Part shown: piece by piece, positions 40,614 to 50,276 of the stretch
Position numbering within the stretch: the stretch's first letter is position 1
Layout: each line of letters starts with the position of its first letter
Source of the DNA: Actinomycetota bacterium
Lineage (GTDB): Bacteria; Actinomycetota; Actinomycetes; S36-B12
Assembly: GCA_016870195.1 (NCBI GenBank)
Contig: VGCC01000006.1
Span: forward strand, 1-64,000
Reading direction: 5' to 3'
Length of the DNA: 64,000 nt
Program-made: the position numbers and the translations under genes
Notes under the pieces: model-generated
Databases searched by the model: none
What the model was told of the DNA's origin: nothing
The model's input: the letters and a program-made list of their open reading frames with translations, nothing else

Positions 40614-43600
40614 CTACGCGAAGGCCTGCTCGATGATCAAGCGCTGTTCGTGCTCGTGGCGCGAATGGGTTCCTGCGGCGGGCGAGGACGACGACGGCCT
40701 AGAGACGCACGCGATGGGGCGCCCGAGAATCGAAGGCGTGTTGATTGCGATGAACGACCACGCGCCCTGATTGGCCGGCTCCTCCTGCACCCACATGACC
40801 TCCGCGCCGGGATAGGCGTCGATCGCTTCGCGCAGGCGGAACGGAAGCGGGTAGAGCCGCTCCATGCGCAGGATTGCGACGTCATCGATGGCCTTCTCGG
40901 TGCGGTAGGCATCGAGGTCGTAGTAGACCTTGCCACTGCAGAGGATCACCCGGCGCACGCTCTTCCCGGGGATCGTGGTGTCCGGGAGTATCGGCCGGAA
41001 GACGCCTTCGGTGAAGTCTTGGACCGTCGAGACCGCGGCCTTCGCACGCAGCAGCGACTTGGGGGTGTAGATGATCAATGGTCGACGTAGGTGACCCAGC
41101 ACTTGCCAGCGCAGGAGGTGGAAGAAACTCGCGGGTGTGGAGGGCATGGCTACGGTCATGTTGTCCTGGGCACACATCTGGAGGAAGCGCTCGACGCGCG
41201 CACTCGAGTGATCGGGGCCCTGCCCCTCGTAGCCATGCGGAAGGAGCAAGGTGACCGCGGAGCGCTGGCCCCACTTCTGCTCACCCGAGGAGATGAACTC
41301 GTCGATGATTGTTTGGGCGCCGTTGACGAAGTCTCCGAACTGCGCCTCCCACATCACGAGCGCATCGGGACGGGCCACCGAGTAGCCGTACTCGAATCCG
41401 AGTGCCGCGAACTCGCTCAGCAGTGAGTCGTAGACGTAGAGCTTGGCTCCATCCCGGTAGCACTGCTTGAGCGGTTTGTACTGCCAGCCGGTCTCCTTGT
41501 CGACGATCACCATGTGACGGTGGCCGAACGTTCCGCGCCGCGAGTCTTGACCCGCGAGCCGGATCGTGCGGCCCTCCAAGAGCAGCGAGCCGACGGCCAG
41601 CGCCTCGGCCATGCCCCAGTCGATTGCGTTGTCCGTGACCATCTGGGCGCGGCGCTGGAGTTGTGGAGCCAGGCGCGGGTGGACGGTGAAGCCTTCCGGC
41701 ATGGTCACCTGCGAGTGGATGACGGTGTCGATCTGTTCCTGGGAGATGGACGTATCGATGTCCGTTGCTGGTCCCTGCGGGACGAGATCGAGTTGGCCGG
41801 TCTGGATGATGCTCGACGAGGACTGGCTGAACTCCTCATCGGCGTGGTCAACATGTGTCTCTTGGAAGACCCGCTCGAGTTGTTCTTGGAAGTGCTTGAG
41901 GGCTTCTTCGGCCTCTTCCACCGTGATGTCGCCGCGACCGATCAGGCTCTCGGTGTAGTGCTTCCGCACGGAACGCATGTTGTCGATGATCGCGTACATC
42001 AACGGCTGGGTGAGCGAAGGATCGTCTGCCTCGTTGTGACCGCGCTTGCGGTAGCAGACGAGGTCGATGACGACGTCCTTGTGGAAGGCCTGCCGGAATT
42101 GGAATGCCATCCGCGCGACGCGCACAACGGCTTCTGGGTCATCACCGTTGACATGGAAGATGGGCGCCTGCACCATGCGTGCCACATCGGTGGGGTAGAC
42201 ACTCGAGCGGCTATAGCGAGGCGAGGTGGTGAAGCCCACCTGGTTGTTGACCACGATGTGGACGGTGCCACCGGTGCGGTAACCCTGGAGTTGCGAGAGG
42301 TGCAGGGTCTCCGCCACGACGCCCTGCCCGGCGAATGCCGCATCACCGTGAATGAGGAGAGGCAGCACGTCGAAGACCCGTTCGCGAGGGAGCAGATCCT
42401 GCTTCGCTCGGACGATGCCTTCCAGAACCGGGTCGACCGCCTCTAGGTGTGAAGGATTGGCCGCGATGTAGACGGCCGTGGACGTGCCGTCGTCGGCAAC
42501 GAAAGTGCCGGCGGTTCCCAGGTGGTACTTGACGTCGCCGGAGCCTTGCACGGAATCGGAGCCGTAATCGCCTTCGAATTCCCGGAAGACCTGGCCGTAG
42601 GACTTCCCGGCGATGTTGGTCAGCACGTTGAGGCGGCCGCGGTGCGGCATGCCGATGCACACCTCGAGTATCTCGTCGTTGGCGGACTCGATGAGGATCG
42701 CGTCGAGGGCGGGAATCAGCGATTCGGACCCTTCGAGGGAGAAACGCTTCTGGCCCACGTACTTCGTGTGGAGGAAAGTTTCCAGTGCCTCGGACTCGTT
42801 GAGTTTGCGCAGGATTCGCAATTGCTCATCGCGGTGGTACTTCTCGTGGGGGCGTTCCACTCGCTCCTGGATCCAACGCCGCTGCTCGGGGTCCTGGATA
42901 TGCATGTACTCGATGCCCACCGAGCGGGTGTACGCATCCCGGAGTACTCCCAGGATCGCGCGAAGTTTCATGATCGGTCGATCACCGAAGCCGCCTGTGG
43001 CGAACTCACGATCGAGGTCCCAGAGAGTTAGTCCGTGACTGAGCACGTCGAGATCCGGGTGGGTCCGCTGGTGGTACTCGAGTGGATCGGTGTCTGCCAT
43101 GAGGTGACCGCGCACGCGATACGCGTGGATGATCTCCTGCACCCGCACCGTCTTATCGAGGTCTGTCTCATGGCTCGCGGATATGTCGTGGGCCCATCGA
43201 ACCGGCTCGTAGGGGATGCGGAGCGATCGGAAGATCGCGTCGTAGAAATCGTCCTCACCCAGGAGCAGTTGATGGACCCGACGGAGGAACTCCCCGGACT
43301 GGGCACCCTGGATGATGCGGTGGTCGTAAGTGGAGGTGAGAGTCAGAATCTTCGACACCGCGTTGCGGACCAGGGTTTCCTCGGACGCGCCCTGCCACTC
43401 GGCCGGGTATTCCATCGCCCCGACCCCGATGATGCAGCCTTGGCCCGCCATGAGCCGTGGCACCGAGAAGTTCGTACCGATGGTGCCGGGGTTGGTGAGA
43501 GTGATCGTGGTCCCAGTGAAGTCATCCACCGTGAGTGCGCCCGCGCGCGCGCGACGCACCATCTCCTCGTAGGCGCCCCAGAAGGTCGCGAAGTCCATGT

Positions 43601-44237
43601 CCTGTGTGCCCTTGATGGACGGGACGAGCAATTGGCGCGTTCCGTCGGACTTTGCGACGTCGATCGCGATCCCGAGATTGACATCGGGGTTGGTGACGAG
43701 CGCGGGCTTGCCGTCGACTTCGGTGAAGTGCGCGTTCATCGCCGGTATTTCGGTAGCCGCGCGCACCACCGCATAGCCGATCAGATGCGTGAACGAAACC
43801 TTCCCACCGCGACCGCGGGCAAGGTTGTTGTTGATGACGACCCGGTTGTCCATCAGCAGTTTCGCGGGAATGCCGCGAATACTCGTCGCCGTCGGCACCG
43901 TGAGGCTCGCATCCATGTTGGCGACGACTCGACCCGCCGGACCCTTCAGGACCGTGACATGGTCCGCGGGCGCGGGAGTTGCCGCGGTGATGGTCGGTGG
44001 TGGCACAGGCGCGGCCTCCTGGCGGGGAGCGGGGGGCGCGGGGGCGGACGTCGGGGCGACGGCGGACGTGGAGCAGGACGTGGACGAGGAGACGGGGACG
44101 TGATCGGTGGGCTGGTAGCCCTCGAAGAACTCCCACCACGCGGGATCCACTGAGTTCCGGTCGGTGAGGAACTGTTGGTAGAGCTCATCGACGAGCCACT
44201 CGTTGGGCCCGAAGCCGGCTAGCGGCTCTGCAGACAC
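40614..44237 (-). CDS. kgd: Multifunctional 2-oxoglutarate metabolism enzyme (Kgd)
   Basis: 1207-residue actinobacterial fusion of an E2-like acyltransferase and an E1o 2-oxoglutarate decarboxylase/dehydrogenase, acting in the TCA cycle. It begins VSAEPLAGFGPNEWLVDELYQQF, matching other Kgd N-termini, so GTG 44237 (with GAGAGG 8 nt upstream) is used. An Ala/Pro linker (about 45-100) precedes the E2 domain, which has HLIGYAVVRA and TGTTITLTNPG. The ThDP-binding E1 domain follows from about residue 345, with GMPHRGRLNVL, HGDAAFAGQGVVAETL and the C-terminal LLPHGYEGQGPDHSSAR. The GarA-type FHA regulator is not in the window. Confidence 0.95.
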   Translation of the reverse strand: MSAEPLAGFGPNEWLVDELYQQFLTDRNSVDPAWWEFFEGYQPTDHVPVSSSTSCSTSAVAPTSAPAPPAPRQEAAPVPPPTITAATPAPADHVTVLKGPAGRVVANMDASLTVPTATSIRGIPAKLLMDNRVVINNNLARGRGGKVSFTHLIGYAVVRAATEIPAMNAHFTEVDGKPALVTNPDVNLGIAIDVAKSDGTRQLLVPSIKGTQDMDFATFWGAYEEMVRRARAGALTVDDFTGTTITLTNPGTIGTNFSVPRLMAGQGCIIGVGAMEYPAEWQGASEETLVRNAVSKILTLTSTYDHRIIQGAQSGEFLRRVHQLLLGEDDFYDAIFRSLRIPYEPVRWAHDISASHETDLDKTVRVQEIIHAYRVRGHLMADTDPLEYHQRTHPDLDVLSHGLTLWDLDREFATGGFGDRPIMKLRAILGVLRDAYTRSVGIEYMHIQDPEQRRWIQERVERPHEKYHRDEQLRILRKLNESEALETFLHTKYVGQKRFSLEGSESLIPALDAILIESANDEILEVCIGMPHRGRLNVLTNIAGKSYGQVFREFEGDYGSDSVQGSGDVKYHLGTAGTFVADDGTSTAVYIAANPSHLEAVDPVLEGIVRAKQDLLPRERVFDVLPLLIHGDAAFAGQGVVAETLHLSQLQGYRTGGTVHIVVNNQVGFTTSPRYSRSSVYPTDVARMVQAPIFHVNGDDPEAVVRVARMAFQFRQAFHKDVVIDLVCYRKRGHNEADDPSLTQPLMYAIIDNMRSVRKHYTESLIGRGDITVEEAEEALKHFQEQLERVFQETHVDHADEEFSQSSSSIIQTGQLDLVPQGPATDIDTSISQEQIDTVIHSQVTMPEGFTVHPRLAPQLQRRAQMVTDNAIDWGMAEALAVGSLLLEGRTIRLAGQDSRRGTFGHRHMVIVDKETGWQYKPLKQCYRDGAKLYVYDSLLSEFAALGFEYGYSVARPDALVMWEAQFGDFVNGAQTIIDEFISSGEQKWGQRSAVTLLLPHGYEGQGPDHSSARVERFLQMCAQDNMTVAMPSTPASFFHLLRWQVLGHLRRPLIIYTPKSLLRAKAAVSTVQDFTEGVFRPILPDTTIPGKSVRRVILCSGKVYYDLDAYRTEKAIDDVAILRMERLYPLPFRLREAIDAYPGAEVMWVQEEPANQGAWSFIAINTPSILGRPIACVSRPSSSSPAAGTHSRHEHEQRLIIEQAFA

Positions 44238-44330
44238 CGCGGGATCCTCTCGCAGCACGGACCGCATGCCGCGGCCCTCATGAAGGGTACCGGGGATGCG
44301 GGACGTGACGTAGCCGGGCAGGCTCAGCCC

Positions 44331-45035
44331 GTGGGTGAACATCGGGTGGCAGTCATCACCGGGGGAACGCGTGGGATCGGACTCGCGGCAGCTCGCGGTC
44401 TGGGGAACGCGGGAGTCACCATCTACCTGATCGGTCGCGATGCCGACCGCGCGGCCGCGGCCGCGCGTGACCTGCGGGCTCAGGGGATCGATGCTCACGC
44501 CGACGTCTGCGATGTCTCGGACGCAGGGGGGATGGATGCGCTGGCTGCACGCATCCCGAGCCCGGACATCGTCGTGGCCTCGGCGGGCGTGATGGCCGAG
44601 CGCATGTCGAAGACCCTGCGCACAACCCCGGAGGAATGGCAGCGGGTCCTGGGCGCGAACCTTGACGGCGTCTTCCACACGCTCTGCTGCTTCACCCCCG
44701 GAATGGTCCAACGGCGGTCCGGTCGGGTCATCGTCGTGTCGGCATGCCTGGGTCGGAGCTCGGGTCCGGGACTCGAAGGCGGTCTCGTCCCCTACCGGGT
44801 CAGCAAGGCGGGGGTGAACGCGATAGTCCGAGCCTTCGCCGCGGAGACCGGGATGGGGTCACGTGGCGTTTCGGTGGATGCCATGTGTCCGGGCCATTGC
44901 CGAACGGACATGGGCGGCCCCGAGGCCCCGCGCTCAGCCGAGGAGGGCGCGGACACGATCGTCTGGCTGGCCACCCGGGAGCCAGCCACCCCCACGGGGC
45001 TGCTGTGGGAGGACCGCGCACCCGTCCCCTGGTGA
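44331..45035 (+). CDS. Short-chain dehydrogenase/reductase
   Basis: 234-residue SDR using the GTG at 44331; ATG 44280 is the alternative. The cofactor motif is TGGTRGIGLAAARGL at residues 10-24, and the catalytic pair is Tyr-x3-Lys in PYRVSKAG, with the Ser in VVSACLG. NLDGVFHTL is the NNAG-like block and MCPGHCRTDMGG the cofactor/dimer loop. It has a 3-oxoacyl-ACP reductase-like layout, but the substrate is unknown. Divergent from kgd. No clear promoter. Confidence 0.85.
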   Translation: MGEHRVAVITGGTRGIGLAAARGLGNAGVTIYLIGRDADRAAAAARDLRAQGIDAHADVCDVSDAGGMDALAARIPSPDIVVASAGVMAERMSKTLRTTPEEWQRVLGANLDGVFHTLCCFTPGMVQRRSGRVIVVSACLGRSSGPGLEGGLVPYRVSKAGVNAIVRAFAAETGMGSRGVSVDAMCPGHCRTDMGGPEAPRSAEEGADTIVWLATREPATPTGLLWEDRAPVPW

Positions 45036-45075
45036 GGTTCGACTTCCGGTGGCGAACACGCCTACAGTCATCCGC

Positions 45076-46404
45076 GTGCGCACTTCCCCGGTGATCGCTG
45101 TCCTGCTCGCGGTCGTGCTCGGCGGCCTCGCCGCACCGGGCGCCGCTGCGCAGGACCTCACCCCTCCGGCACCGCCACCAACCTCGCCCCCGGCACCTCC
45201 GGCCATCGCCCAGGCGGTCGCGGGATCCCAGGTCGTCACCCTCTACTTCGAGGCCGGCGATCGCGCGCAGGGTGCGGAGTACTCGTTGGACAACGGCCCG
45301 TGGACCACCTGCGCACAGGAGCTCGGGATGTGCACCGTCTCCGGTCTCATGAACGGGCGCACCTACCGCATCGCCCTTCGGGCGACGAACGTCGCCGGTG
45401 TCAGCGCGCCGGCCGGTCCTGCGAGCGCCGTGCCGATTGCGCCTGCCGGCGTGGACACGGACAAGCCGACTCAGATCATCGGCAAAGTCCGCGTTGTCAC
45501 GGCCACGTTCGAGGCCGCTGGCAACAACCTCGGTGTCTCGGGTGCGCGCTCGCGACTCGGCGTGGGAACCCTTCCCGAACTCAGCTTCAACGCCCCGGTC
45601 ACCAACAAGGCGGCAGTCGAGCGTCACCTCGTCGTCACTGCGACCGATGGCTCGGGGACCACATCGATCGTGCCCGGAGCTTGGGGCTGGTTGGGCGATA
45701 GCCGCGTCGTCTTCCGTCCGAAGGCCTATTGGCCCGCGAAGTCCACGATCACCGTTACCTCCACCCTCGGCGGAGTCCTGCTCGGTCGCGATGCGGGCGC
45801 AACGCTCATCGGATCGCGTTCACTCGATGTCTCCCATACCTTCGGCACGGCCCGGGCCTTCGTCGCCGTGGTGGATGGAGCGACGAAGAACATGCGCGTG
45901 TGGGTCGACGGAAAACTGGTGAAGACTTTCCGGGTGTCCCTCGGAGGTCCGGAGTGGGAGACCCGGAATGGTGTGAAGGTGATCAGTGCAGCGAAGGAGG
46001 AGTACAAGGTGTACCGGAGCACCTCGCTCGGAATCACCGACCCCGAGGAGGCCTACGAACTTCCCGCACCGTGGAACACTCGCTTGACGCCGACGGGCGA
46101 ATTCATTCACTCGGCACCGTGGGCCTACGGCCGCCTCGGTCGCTATAACGGGTCGCACGGCTGCACGAACATGTTCGAAGAGGACGCCAAGTGGATCTTC
46201 GACACCACGATCCCGGGAGATGTGGTGATGTACCAGAACACCGGTGGCTCGAGGGTCGAGCCAGGGAATGGTCCCGGTGGGCTATGGAACATCCCCTGGA
46301 AGAGTTGGGTGAAGAAGTCCGCTCTCGGGAACGCGAAGGGCACCGTCGATGACGCCGATGTCGTGGAGACGCCCCCGAATACGACACCCCAAGCGAGTGC
46401 ATGA
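45076..46404 (+). CDS. L,D-transpeptidase with FN3-like and Ig-like domains
   Basis: 442-residue secreted YkuD-domain enzyme that makes 3-3 crosslinks in peptidoglycan. A signal peptide is visible in the first 26 residues (SPVIAVLLAVVLGGLAAPGAAA), then a Pro-rich stretch, an FN3-like domain (about 45-125), an Ig-like L,D-transpeptidase domain and the catalytic YkuD domain (about 265-395). Catalytic Cys363 lies in SHGCTN. The GTG 45076 start is supported by TACAGT 7 nt upstream (leaderless). It resembles actinobacterial LdtMt types. It is followed by a thioesterase with a 4-nt overlap. Confidence 0.9.
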   Translation: MRTSPVIAVLLAVVLGGLAAPGAAAQDLTPPAPPPTSPPAPPAIAQAVAGSQVVTLYFEAGDRAQGAEYSLDNGPWTTCAQELGMCTVSGLMNGRTYRIALRATNVAGVSAPAGPASAVPIAPAGVDTDKPTQIIGKVRVVTATFEAAGNNLGVSGARSRLGVGTLPELSFNAPVTNKAAVERHLVVTATDGSGTTSIVPGAWGWLGDSRVVFRPKAYWPAKSTITVTSTLGGVLLGRDAGATLIGSRSLDVSHTFGTARAFVAVVDGATKNMRVWVDGKLVKTFRVSLGGPEWETRNGVKVISAAKEEYKVYRSTSLGITDPEEAYELPAPWNTRLTPTGEFIHSAPWAYGRLGRYNGSHGCTNMFEEDAKWIFDTTIPGDVVMYQNTGGSRVEPGNGPGGLWNIPWKSWVKKSALGNAKGTVDDADVVETPPNTTPQASA

Positions 46405-47207
46405 CCGTGGGTGAGTTCGACGACGCCCTGCGGATCCTGGACGCCGAGGGGTCACTGACCTGGTCCGTCCCTGATGGCTGGCAGCAGGGTCGTGGTGCCT
46501 GGGGCGGCCTGGTCGTCGCCGCCTGCGTCACCGCCGCGCAGATGCGTGAGTCGGAATCGAGACCCGTTCGCGCGGTCACCGTTCAGATGGCCGGTCCCGT
46601 GATGGTGGGTGAGCAGCGCGTCGCGGTGACCGAGGTCCGCCGTGGGAGTGCGATGACTACGTGGAATGTCGACATCGTCGATGATCGAGGCGCCACGGCT
46701 GTCCACGCTTCGGTTATCTGTGGGGCGCCGCGCGACCTGGACGAGGATCGCACCACCGAGTGGGGCTGCGTACAGATGGGTGAGCCACCGCCGTGGACCG
46801 CAGTCCCGGAGATTTCGGTCGCACCTCCGATGGGTCCGGTCTTCGGCCCGCACGTGATCTTCCGGCCGCTGGCCGGCCGTCCGGGGAGCGCGGAAGAGGC
46901 GAGAACTCGAGGGTGGGTGGCATACGCCGATGGCAAGCCCTGGACTCCGGCGCGCGTGCTGGGCCTGATCGACGCCTGGTGGCCCGGGGCACTCGTCGCC
47001 TCGGACCGCTTGCGTCCACTCGCGACGGTGATGTTCGCCGCCACCCTGCTCGTCGATCCGCACCGCCTCGATGCGGATCAGCCGCTGTACTACGAGGGTG
47101 AACTCACGGCGGGCGCGGACGGTTTCACCAGCGAGCTGCGTCGACTCTGGTCCCCGGATGGTCGACTGGTTGTCGAGAACCTCCAGTCGATTGTCGTCAT
47201 CGCGTAG
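46401..47207 (+). CDS. Hot-dog-fold acyl-CoA thioesterase (TesB-like)
   Basis: 268-residue protein with two hot-dog repeats of the TesB type. WQQGRGAWGGLVVAACVTAA opens the first repeat, and the second holds RGWVAYADGKPWTPARVLGLIDAWWPGAL. Typical catalytic Asp/Thr/Gln side chains of TesB are spread over the two repeats and cannot be assigned with certainty. ATG 46401 overlaps the transpeptidase stop. It probably hydrolyses acyl-CoA esters, and its 3' end overlaps the lytic transglycosylase gene by 11 bp. Confidence 0.72.
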   Translation: MTVGEFDDALRILDAEGSLTWSVPDGWQQGRGAWGGLVVAACVTAAQMRESESRPVRAVTVQMAGPVMVGEQRVAVTEVRRGSAMTTWNVDIVDDRGATAVHASVICGAPRDLDEDRTTEWGCVQMGEPPPWTAVPEISVAPPMGPVFGPHVIFRPLAGRPGSAEEARTRGWVAYADGKPWTPARVLGLIDAWWPGALVASDRLRPLATVMFAATLLVDPHRLDADQPLYYEGELTAGADGFTSELRRLWSPDGRLVVENLQSIVVIA

Positions 47208-47790
47208 GAGACACCTGCGGACGTGGGGTCGCAGGCTCCTCGAACGTCAGCGTCCGCGACCAGGTGAGAACCCGCTTCACGTACCTCTCGGTCTCCGGGT
47301 ACGGCGGGATCCCGTTGTGGCGCCGCACGGCTCCATGTCCTGCGTTGTAGGCCGCGAGCACGTTCTCCAGAAGTCGGCCATCCACCGTGCGCACGAGTCG
47401 ACGATTCACGCAGTTCATCTTCGCGGCCGAGTGGATGGCATCGATCGGATTCCACACATCCGCTACCCCATCACCATCTCCATCGATGCCGTACTGCTTC
47501 CACGTACTCGGCATGAATTGTGCAATCCCCTGCGCGCCCGCCGGGCTGACCGCCTCCGGGTTCCAACTGCTCTCTGCCGCGATCTGCGCGGCGAGAACCC
47601 TGGGCGGCACCAGTGGGCATCGCTCTGCAGCCTCGCGGATCACCGGCGTGTAGGTGGCGGGCACCACGACGCTCCCACCCAGTTGTCCCGAGTCGCGAAC
47701 CCCGTCGACGTAGCGCCACCCCTGATACCCGATCACCGCGATACCGATCACCACGACCAGCAGCACGATGATGGACCGCAGACGCTTCAT
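47197..47790 (-). CDS. Lytic transglycosylase
   Basis: 197-residue membrane-anchored lytic transglycosylase. An N-terminal helix (LRSIIVLLVVVIGIAVIGYQ, residues 4-23) is followed by an SLT fold with catalytic Glu73 in AAESSWNP and the substrate loop GAQGIAQFMPSTW. NVLAAYNAGHGAVRR is the classical SLT end motif. It cleaves peptidoglycan glycan strands with a 1,6-anhydro end. Start ATG 47790 with AGGAGAGG upstream. It sits next to an L,D-transpeptidase, so this is a cell-wall remodelling locus. Confidence 0.9.
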   Translation of the reverse strand: MKRLRSIIVLLVVVIGIAVIGYQGWRYVDGVRDSGQLGGSVVVPATYTPVIREAAERCPLVPPRVLAAQIAAESSWNPEAVSPAGAQGIAQFMPSTWKQYGIDGDGDGVADVWNPIDAIHSAAKMNCVNRRLVRTVDGRLLENVLAAYNAGHGAVRRHNGIPPYPETERYVKRVLTWSRTLTFEEPATPRPQVSPTR

Positions 47791-47851
47791 GACCTCTCCT
47801 GGGAAGGGCGTCCACGGTAACCCGGGGCCCGTTCCCACGTACGCTCGGCAC

Positions 47852-49018
47852 ATGTCAGCCGATGAGGTCGCCCGTGCCGACCTGGGACCGGCCGCGCTTG
47901 AGGCGCTGTTCGGCAAGGAACTGGCCGAGGCCTACGCCTCATTGGGTTGTTTCAATCTCGCGATTTTCGGGAAGACCGGGGCCGGCAAGTCGACATTGCT
48001 CAATGCGATCTTCGGCGAGGAAGTTGCCGAGACAGGCGTTGGTCGCCCGGTCACCAAAGGCTTAATCTATTACCGCCATCCGGACGCTTTCCTTGGCATC
48101 TTCGACTCCGAAGGATTCGAGACGGGGACGTCGGGTGACGTGATCCTGCGAGGACTGCAGGAACTCGTGTCCGCCCGCGCGTCGGCACCAATCGACCAGC
48201 GCATCCACGCTGTCTGGTACGCCGTCCGGTGGTCTGATCGCCGGTTCGAACAAGCACAGCAGGACTTTGTGCGCAGGATCGCCGAACTGGGGCTTCCCGT
48301 CATCGTGGTGATCACCCAGGTGCCGTTCCGGAATGGAACCCCGCATCCCGAGGCCGTCGAGTTCGCGGGCTTCATCACGCAGTGCTCCCTGCCGATCCAC
48401 CCGGAGGGGCGTCCGATTCTGACCAACGCCGTCTACGACGACTTCACCGAGTCGCCTGTCGCCGGACTCCAAGAGTTGCTCGACGTCACGTACGCGATCG
48501 TCCCGGAGGCCGTCGAGGGAGCCTTGACCGCTGCCCAGAGGCTGGACCTGGAGCGCAAGAAAAAAGCGGTCGCGGCCGTCATTCGCCAAGCGGTGGCGGT
48601 CGCTTCCGGCGTAGGCGCGGCCCCGATCCCGTTCGCTGACGCCGCGCTTCTCGTCCCGAATCAGGTCACGATGATCGCCCGCATCACCGCCGCCTATGGC
48701 TTGCCGGCTAGTACGTCGCGCACCATGGCCATCGCGGGCTCGGTCGTTCTTACCGGCGGGGCCACGATGGCGGGTCGTTACGCGGTCACGAACCTGTTGA
48801 AGTTCGTGCCTGGGGGCCAGATCGCGGGCTCCGCGATCTCCGCGACAGTCGCCGCAGCGTTGACAAAGGCCGTGGGTGTCGCGTGGTCGCGAGTATGCGA
48901 GTACGCGCTGTCGATGGACCCCGACCAGCGCCAGGCATTCCTCTCTAGCGGTGCCGTCTCCGAGGCCTTTCGGGGATTCATGCGGCGATCCGACGACGGT
49001 GTTAGCGTCGCACCATGA
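47852..49018 (+). CDS. Dynamin/Era-like GTPase with hydrophobic C-terminal region
   Basis: 388-residue P-loop GTPase. The Walker A is FGKTGAGKST at residues 39-48, G3 lies in GIFDSEGFETG (G3-like DxxG), and an NTxx-like G4 may be VITQVPFRN. The C-terminal half (about 245-350) is weakly hydrophobic, similar to DUF697/YcjX-like membrane-associated GTPases. TACGCT (47840-47845) lies 6 nt before ATG 47852. Role unknown; membrane trafficking or cell-envelope stress is possible. Confidence 0.7.
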   Translation: MSADEVARADLGPAALEALFGKELAEAYASLGCFNLAIFGKTGAGKSTLLNAIFGEEVAETGVGRPVTKGLIYYRHPDAFLGIFDSEGFETGTSGDVILRGLQELVSARASAPIDQRIHAVWYAVRWSDRRFEQAQQDFVRRIAELGLPVIVVITQVPFRNGTPHPEAVEFAGFITQCSLPIHPEGRPILTNAVYDDFTESPVAGLQELLDVTYAIVPEAVEGALTAAQRLDLERKKKAVAAVIRQAVAVASGVGAAPIPFADAALLVPNQVTMIARITAAYGLPASTSRTMAIAGSVVLTGGATMAGRYAVTNLLKFVPGGQIAGSAISATVAAALTKAVGVAWSRVCEYALSMDPDQRQAFLSSGAVSEAFRGFMRRSDDGVSVAP

Positions 49019-49278
49019 AGCGATTTCTCTTACTCCTCCTTGTCGTGACCGGAGCCGCGGGCGCGTGGTTGTGGTGGCAGCGACGCCTTGATGCGCAGCA
49101 GCAGGATGTCTGGTCCCAGGTGATGACTCCCGAACCCGAGTCCCCGGCCTCAGTGTTCGCCCCGACGCCTGCCCCCGAGCCCGCCCGTGAGCCCACCCCT
49201 AAGCCCGCCTCCACGTCCGCGACGAAGAAGAAGTCGGCCACGAAGGCCGCGGCCGCCAAGGATGCGGCGGAGTCCTGA
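49015..49278 (+). CDS. Small anchored protein with Lys/Ala-rich tail (DLW-39-like)
   Basis: 87-residue protein with an N-terminal transmembrane segment (KRFLLLLLVVTGAAGAWLWW), a short QQDVWSQVM core reminiscent of the actinobacterial DLW-39 small proteins, a Pro-rich linker and a Lys/Ala-rich C-terminal tail ending AKDAAES. TAGCGT (49003-49008) lies 6 nt before ATG 49015, although the ATG also overlaps the stop of the GTPase gene by 4 nt. A basic tail could bind DNA, RNA or wall polymers. No function known. Confidence 0.6.
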   Translation: MKRFLLLLLVVTGAAGAWLWWQRRLDAQQQDVWSQVMTPEPESPASVFAPTPAPEPAREPTPKPASTSATKKKSATKAAAAKDAAES

Positions 49279-49358
49279 CCGTTCGCCATGGGAGAAGTAG
49301 CCCGTCGCGGGATGGTTGATCCATGCCCGCGCGCTTAGGGTGATGGGAGGAGGTGGTC

Positions 49359-50276
49359 ATGCGTTCCCCGTCCGAGGCGATGCGCATTCACCAAGAAGCG
49401 CAGTTCGATGAGCCGCCCGTTCTCGTGCATGCCTTCTCGGGATTCGTCGATGCCGGCAACGGGGTGCGGATCGCGATCGAGCACATGCTCACTCGCCCAC
49501 ACGATCTCCTGATCTCTTTCGATTCCGACGAGTTCATCGACTACCGAGCGCGTCGGCCACGCATGCTGTTCTCTTCGGATCACTTCACGTCGGTGGATGT
49601 TCCACGCATCAGTCTCCATCGGGTGACCGATGACGACGGGCGCGACTTCCTGCTCCTCGCCGGGCCTGAACCGGACTATCAGTGGGAGCGCTTCCTGGCC
49701 GCCGTCGAGCTCATCATCGAGCGGTATCGGGTCTCGGCCCTGGTCGGGTTGTCGGCGATTCCATGGCCGATCCCGCATACCCGACCGCTGTCGGTGATCG
49801 TGCATGGCAACGAGCCCACCCTGATTGCCGGGCGTAGTGCGATGTTGGGGGACATCGAGGTACCCGGTCACGTCGGCGCGATGCTCGAGTTGCGCGGCTC
49901 GGAGTTGGAGATGCCCTCGATCGGGATTACCGCTCAAGTGCCGCACTACTTGGTCCAGTTTGAGTATCCGCAAGGCGCGGTTGCTCTGCTCGAGGGACTC
50001 CAGGATGTGGTGGGCTTGCAAGTGGACGCGTCCGTTCTCGCGTCTGCATCCGAACGAGCTGTCCAGGACGTCGCCGCACAGGTCGCCGACAACGAGGCCT
50101 TCGCCGCGGTCGTCGCAGCGCTGGAGGCGCAGTACGACTCCGTGGCAACCAGTGATGCACCTTCGTGGACGGGTGGGGACATCCCGAGTGGTGATCAGAT
50201 TGCCGCGCAGGTCGAGGAGTTCCTCGCGGGTCTGGCGCGCGGTGACGGGCAGGACAAGGACGCCACCGAGACCTAG
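49359..50276 (+). CDS. PAC2 family protein
   Basis: 305-residue member of the PAC2 (proteasome assembly chaperone 2-like) family. PPVLVHAFSGFVDAGNGVRIAIEHML opens the fold and IPWPIPHTRPLSVIVHG, GMLELRG-type and GITAQVPHYLVQFEYPQGAVALLEGL follow. Such proteins in actinobacteria often flank proteasome or RecA-like genes; no proteasome gene is in the window. ATG 49359 with GGAGGAGG upstream is chosen over GTG 49353. Role unknown. Confidence 0.75.
   Translation: MRSPSEAMRIHQEAQFDEPPVLVHAFSGFVDAGNGVRIAIEHMLTRPHDLLISFDSDEFIDYRARRPRMLFSSDHFTSVDVPRISLHRVTDDDGRDFLLLAGPEPDYQWERFLAAVELIIERYRVSALVGLSAIPWPIPHTRPLSVIVHGNEPTLIAGRSAMLGDIEVPGHVGAMLELRGSELEMPSIGITAQVPHYLVQFEYPQGAVALLEGLQDVVGLQVDASVLASASERAVQDVAAQVADNEAFAAVVAALEAQYDSVATSDAPSWTGGDIPSGDQIAAQVEEFLAGLARGDGQDKDATET

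Noticed and set aside
41514..44153. Long open frames on the plus strand opposite kgd (about 310 and 370 codons).
   Set aside because: They are shadows of the high-GC coding frame: the kgd protein is complete and conserved, while these lack recognisable domains.
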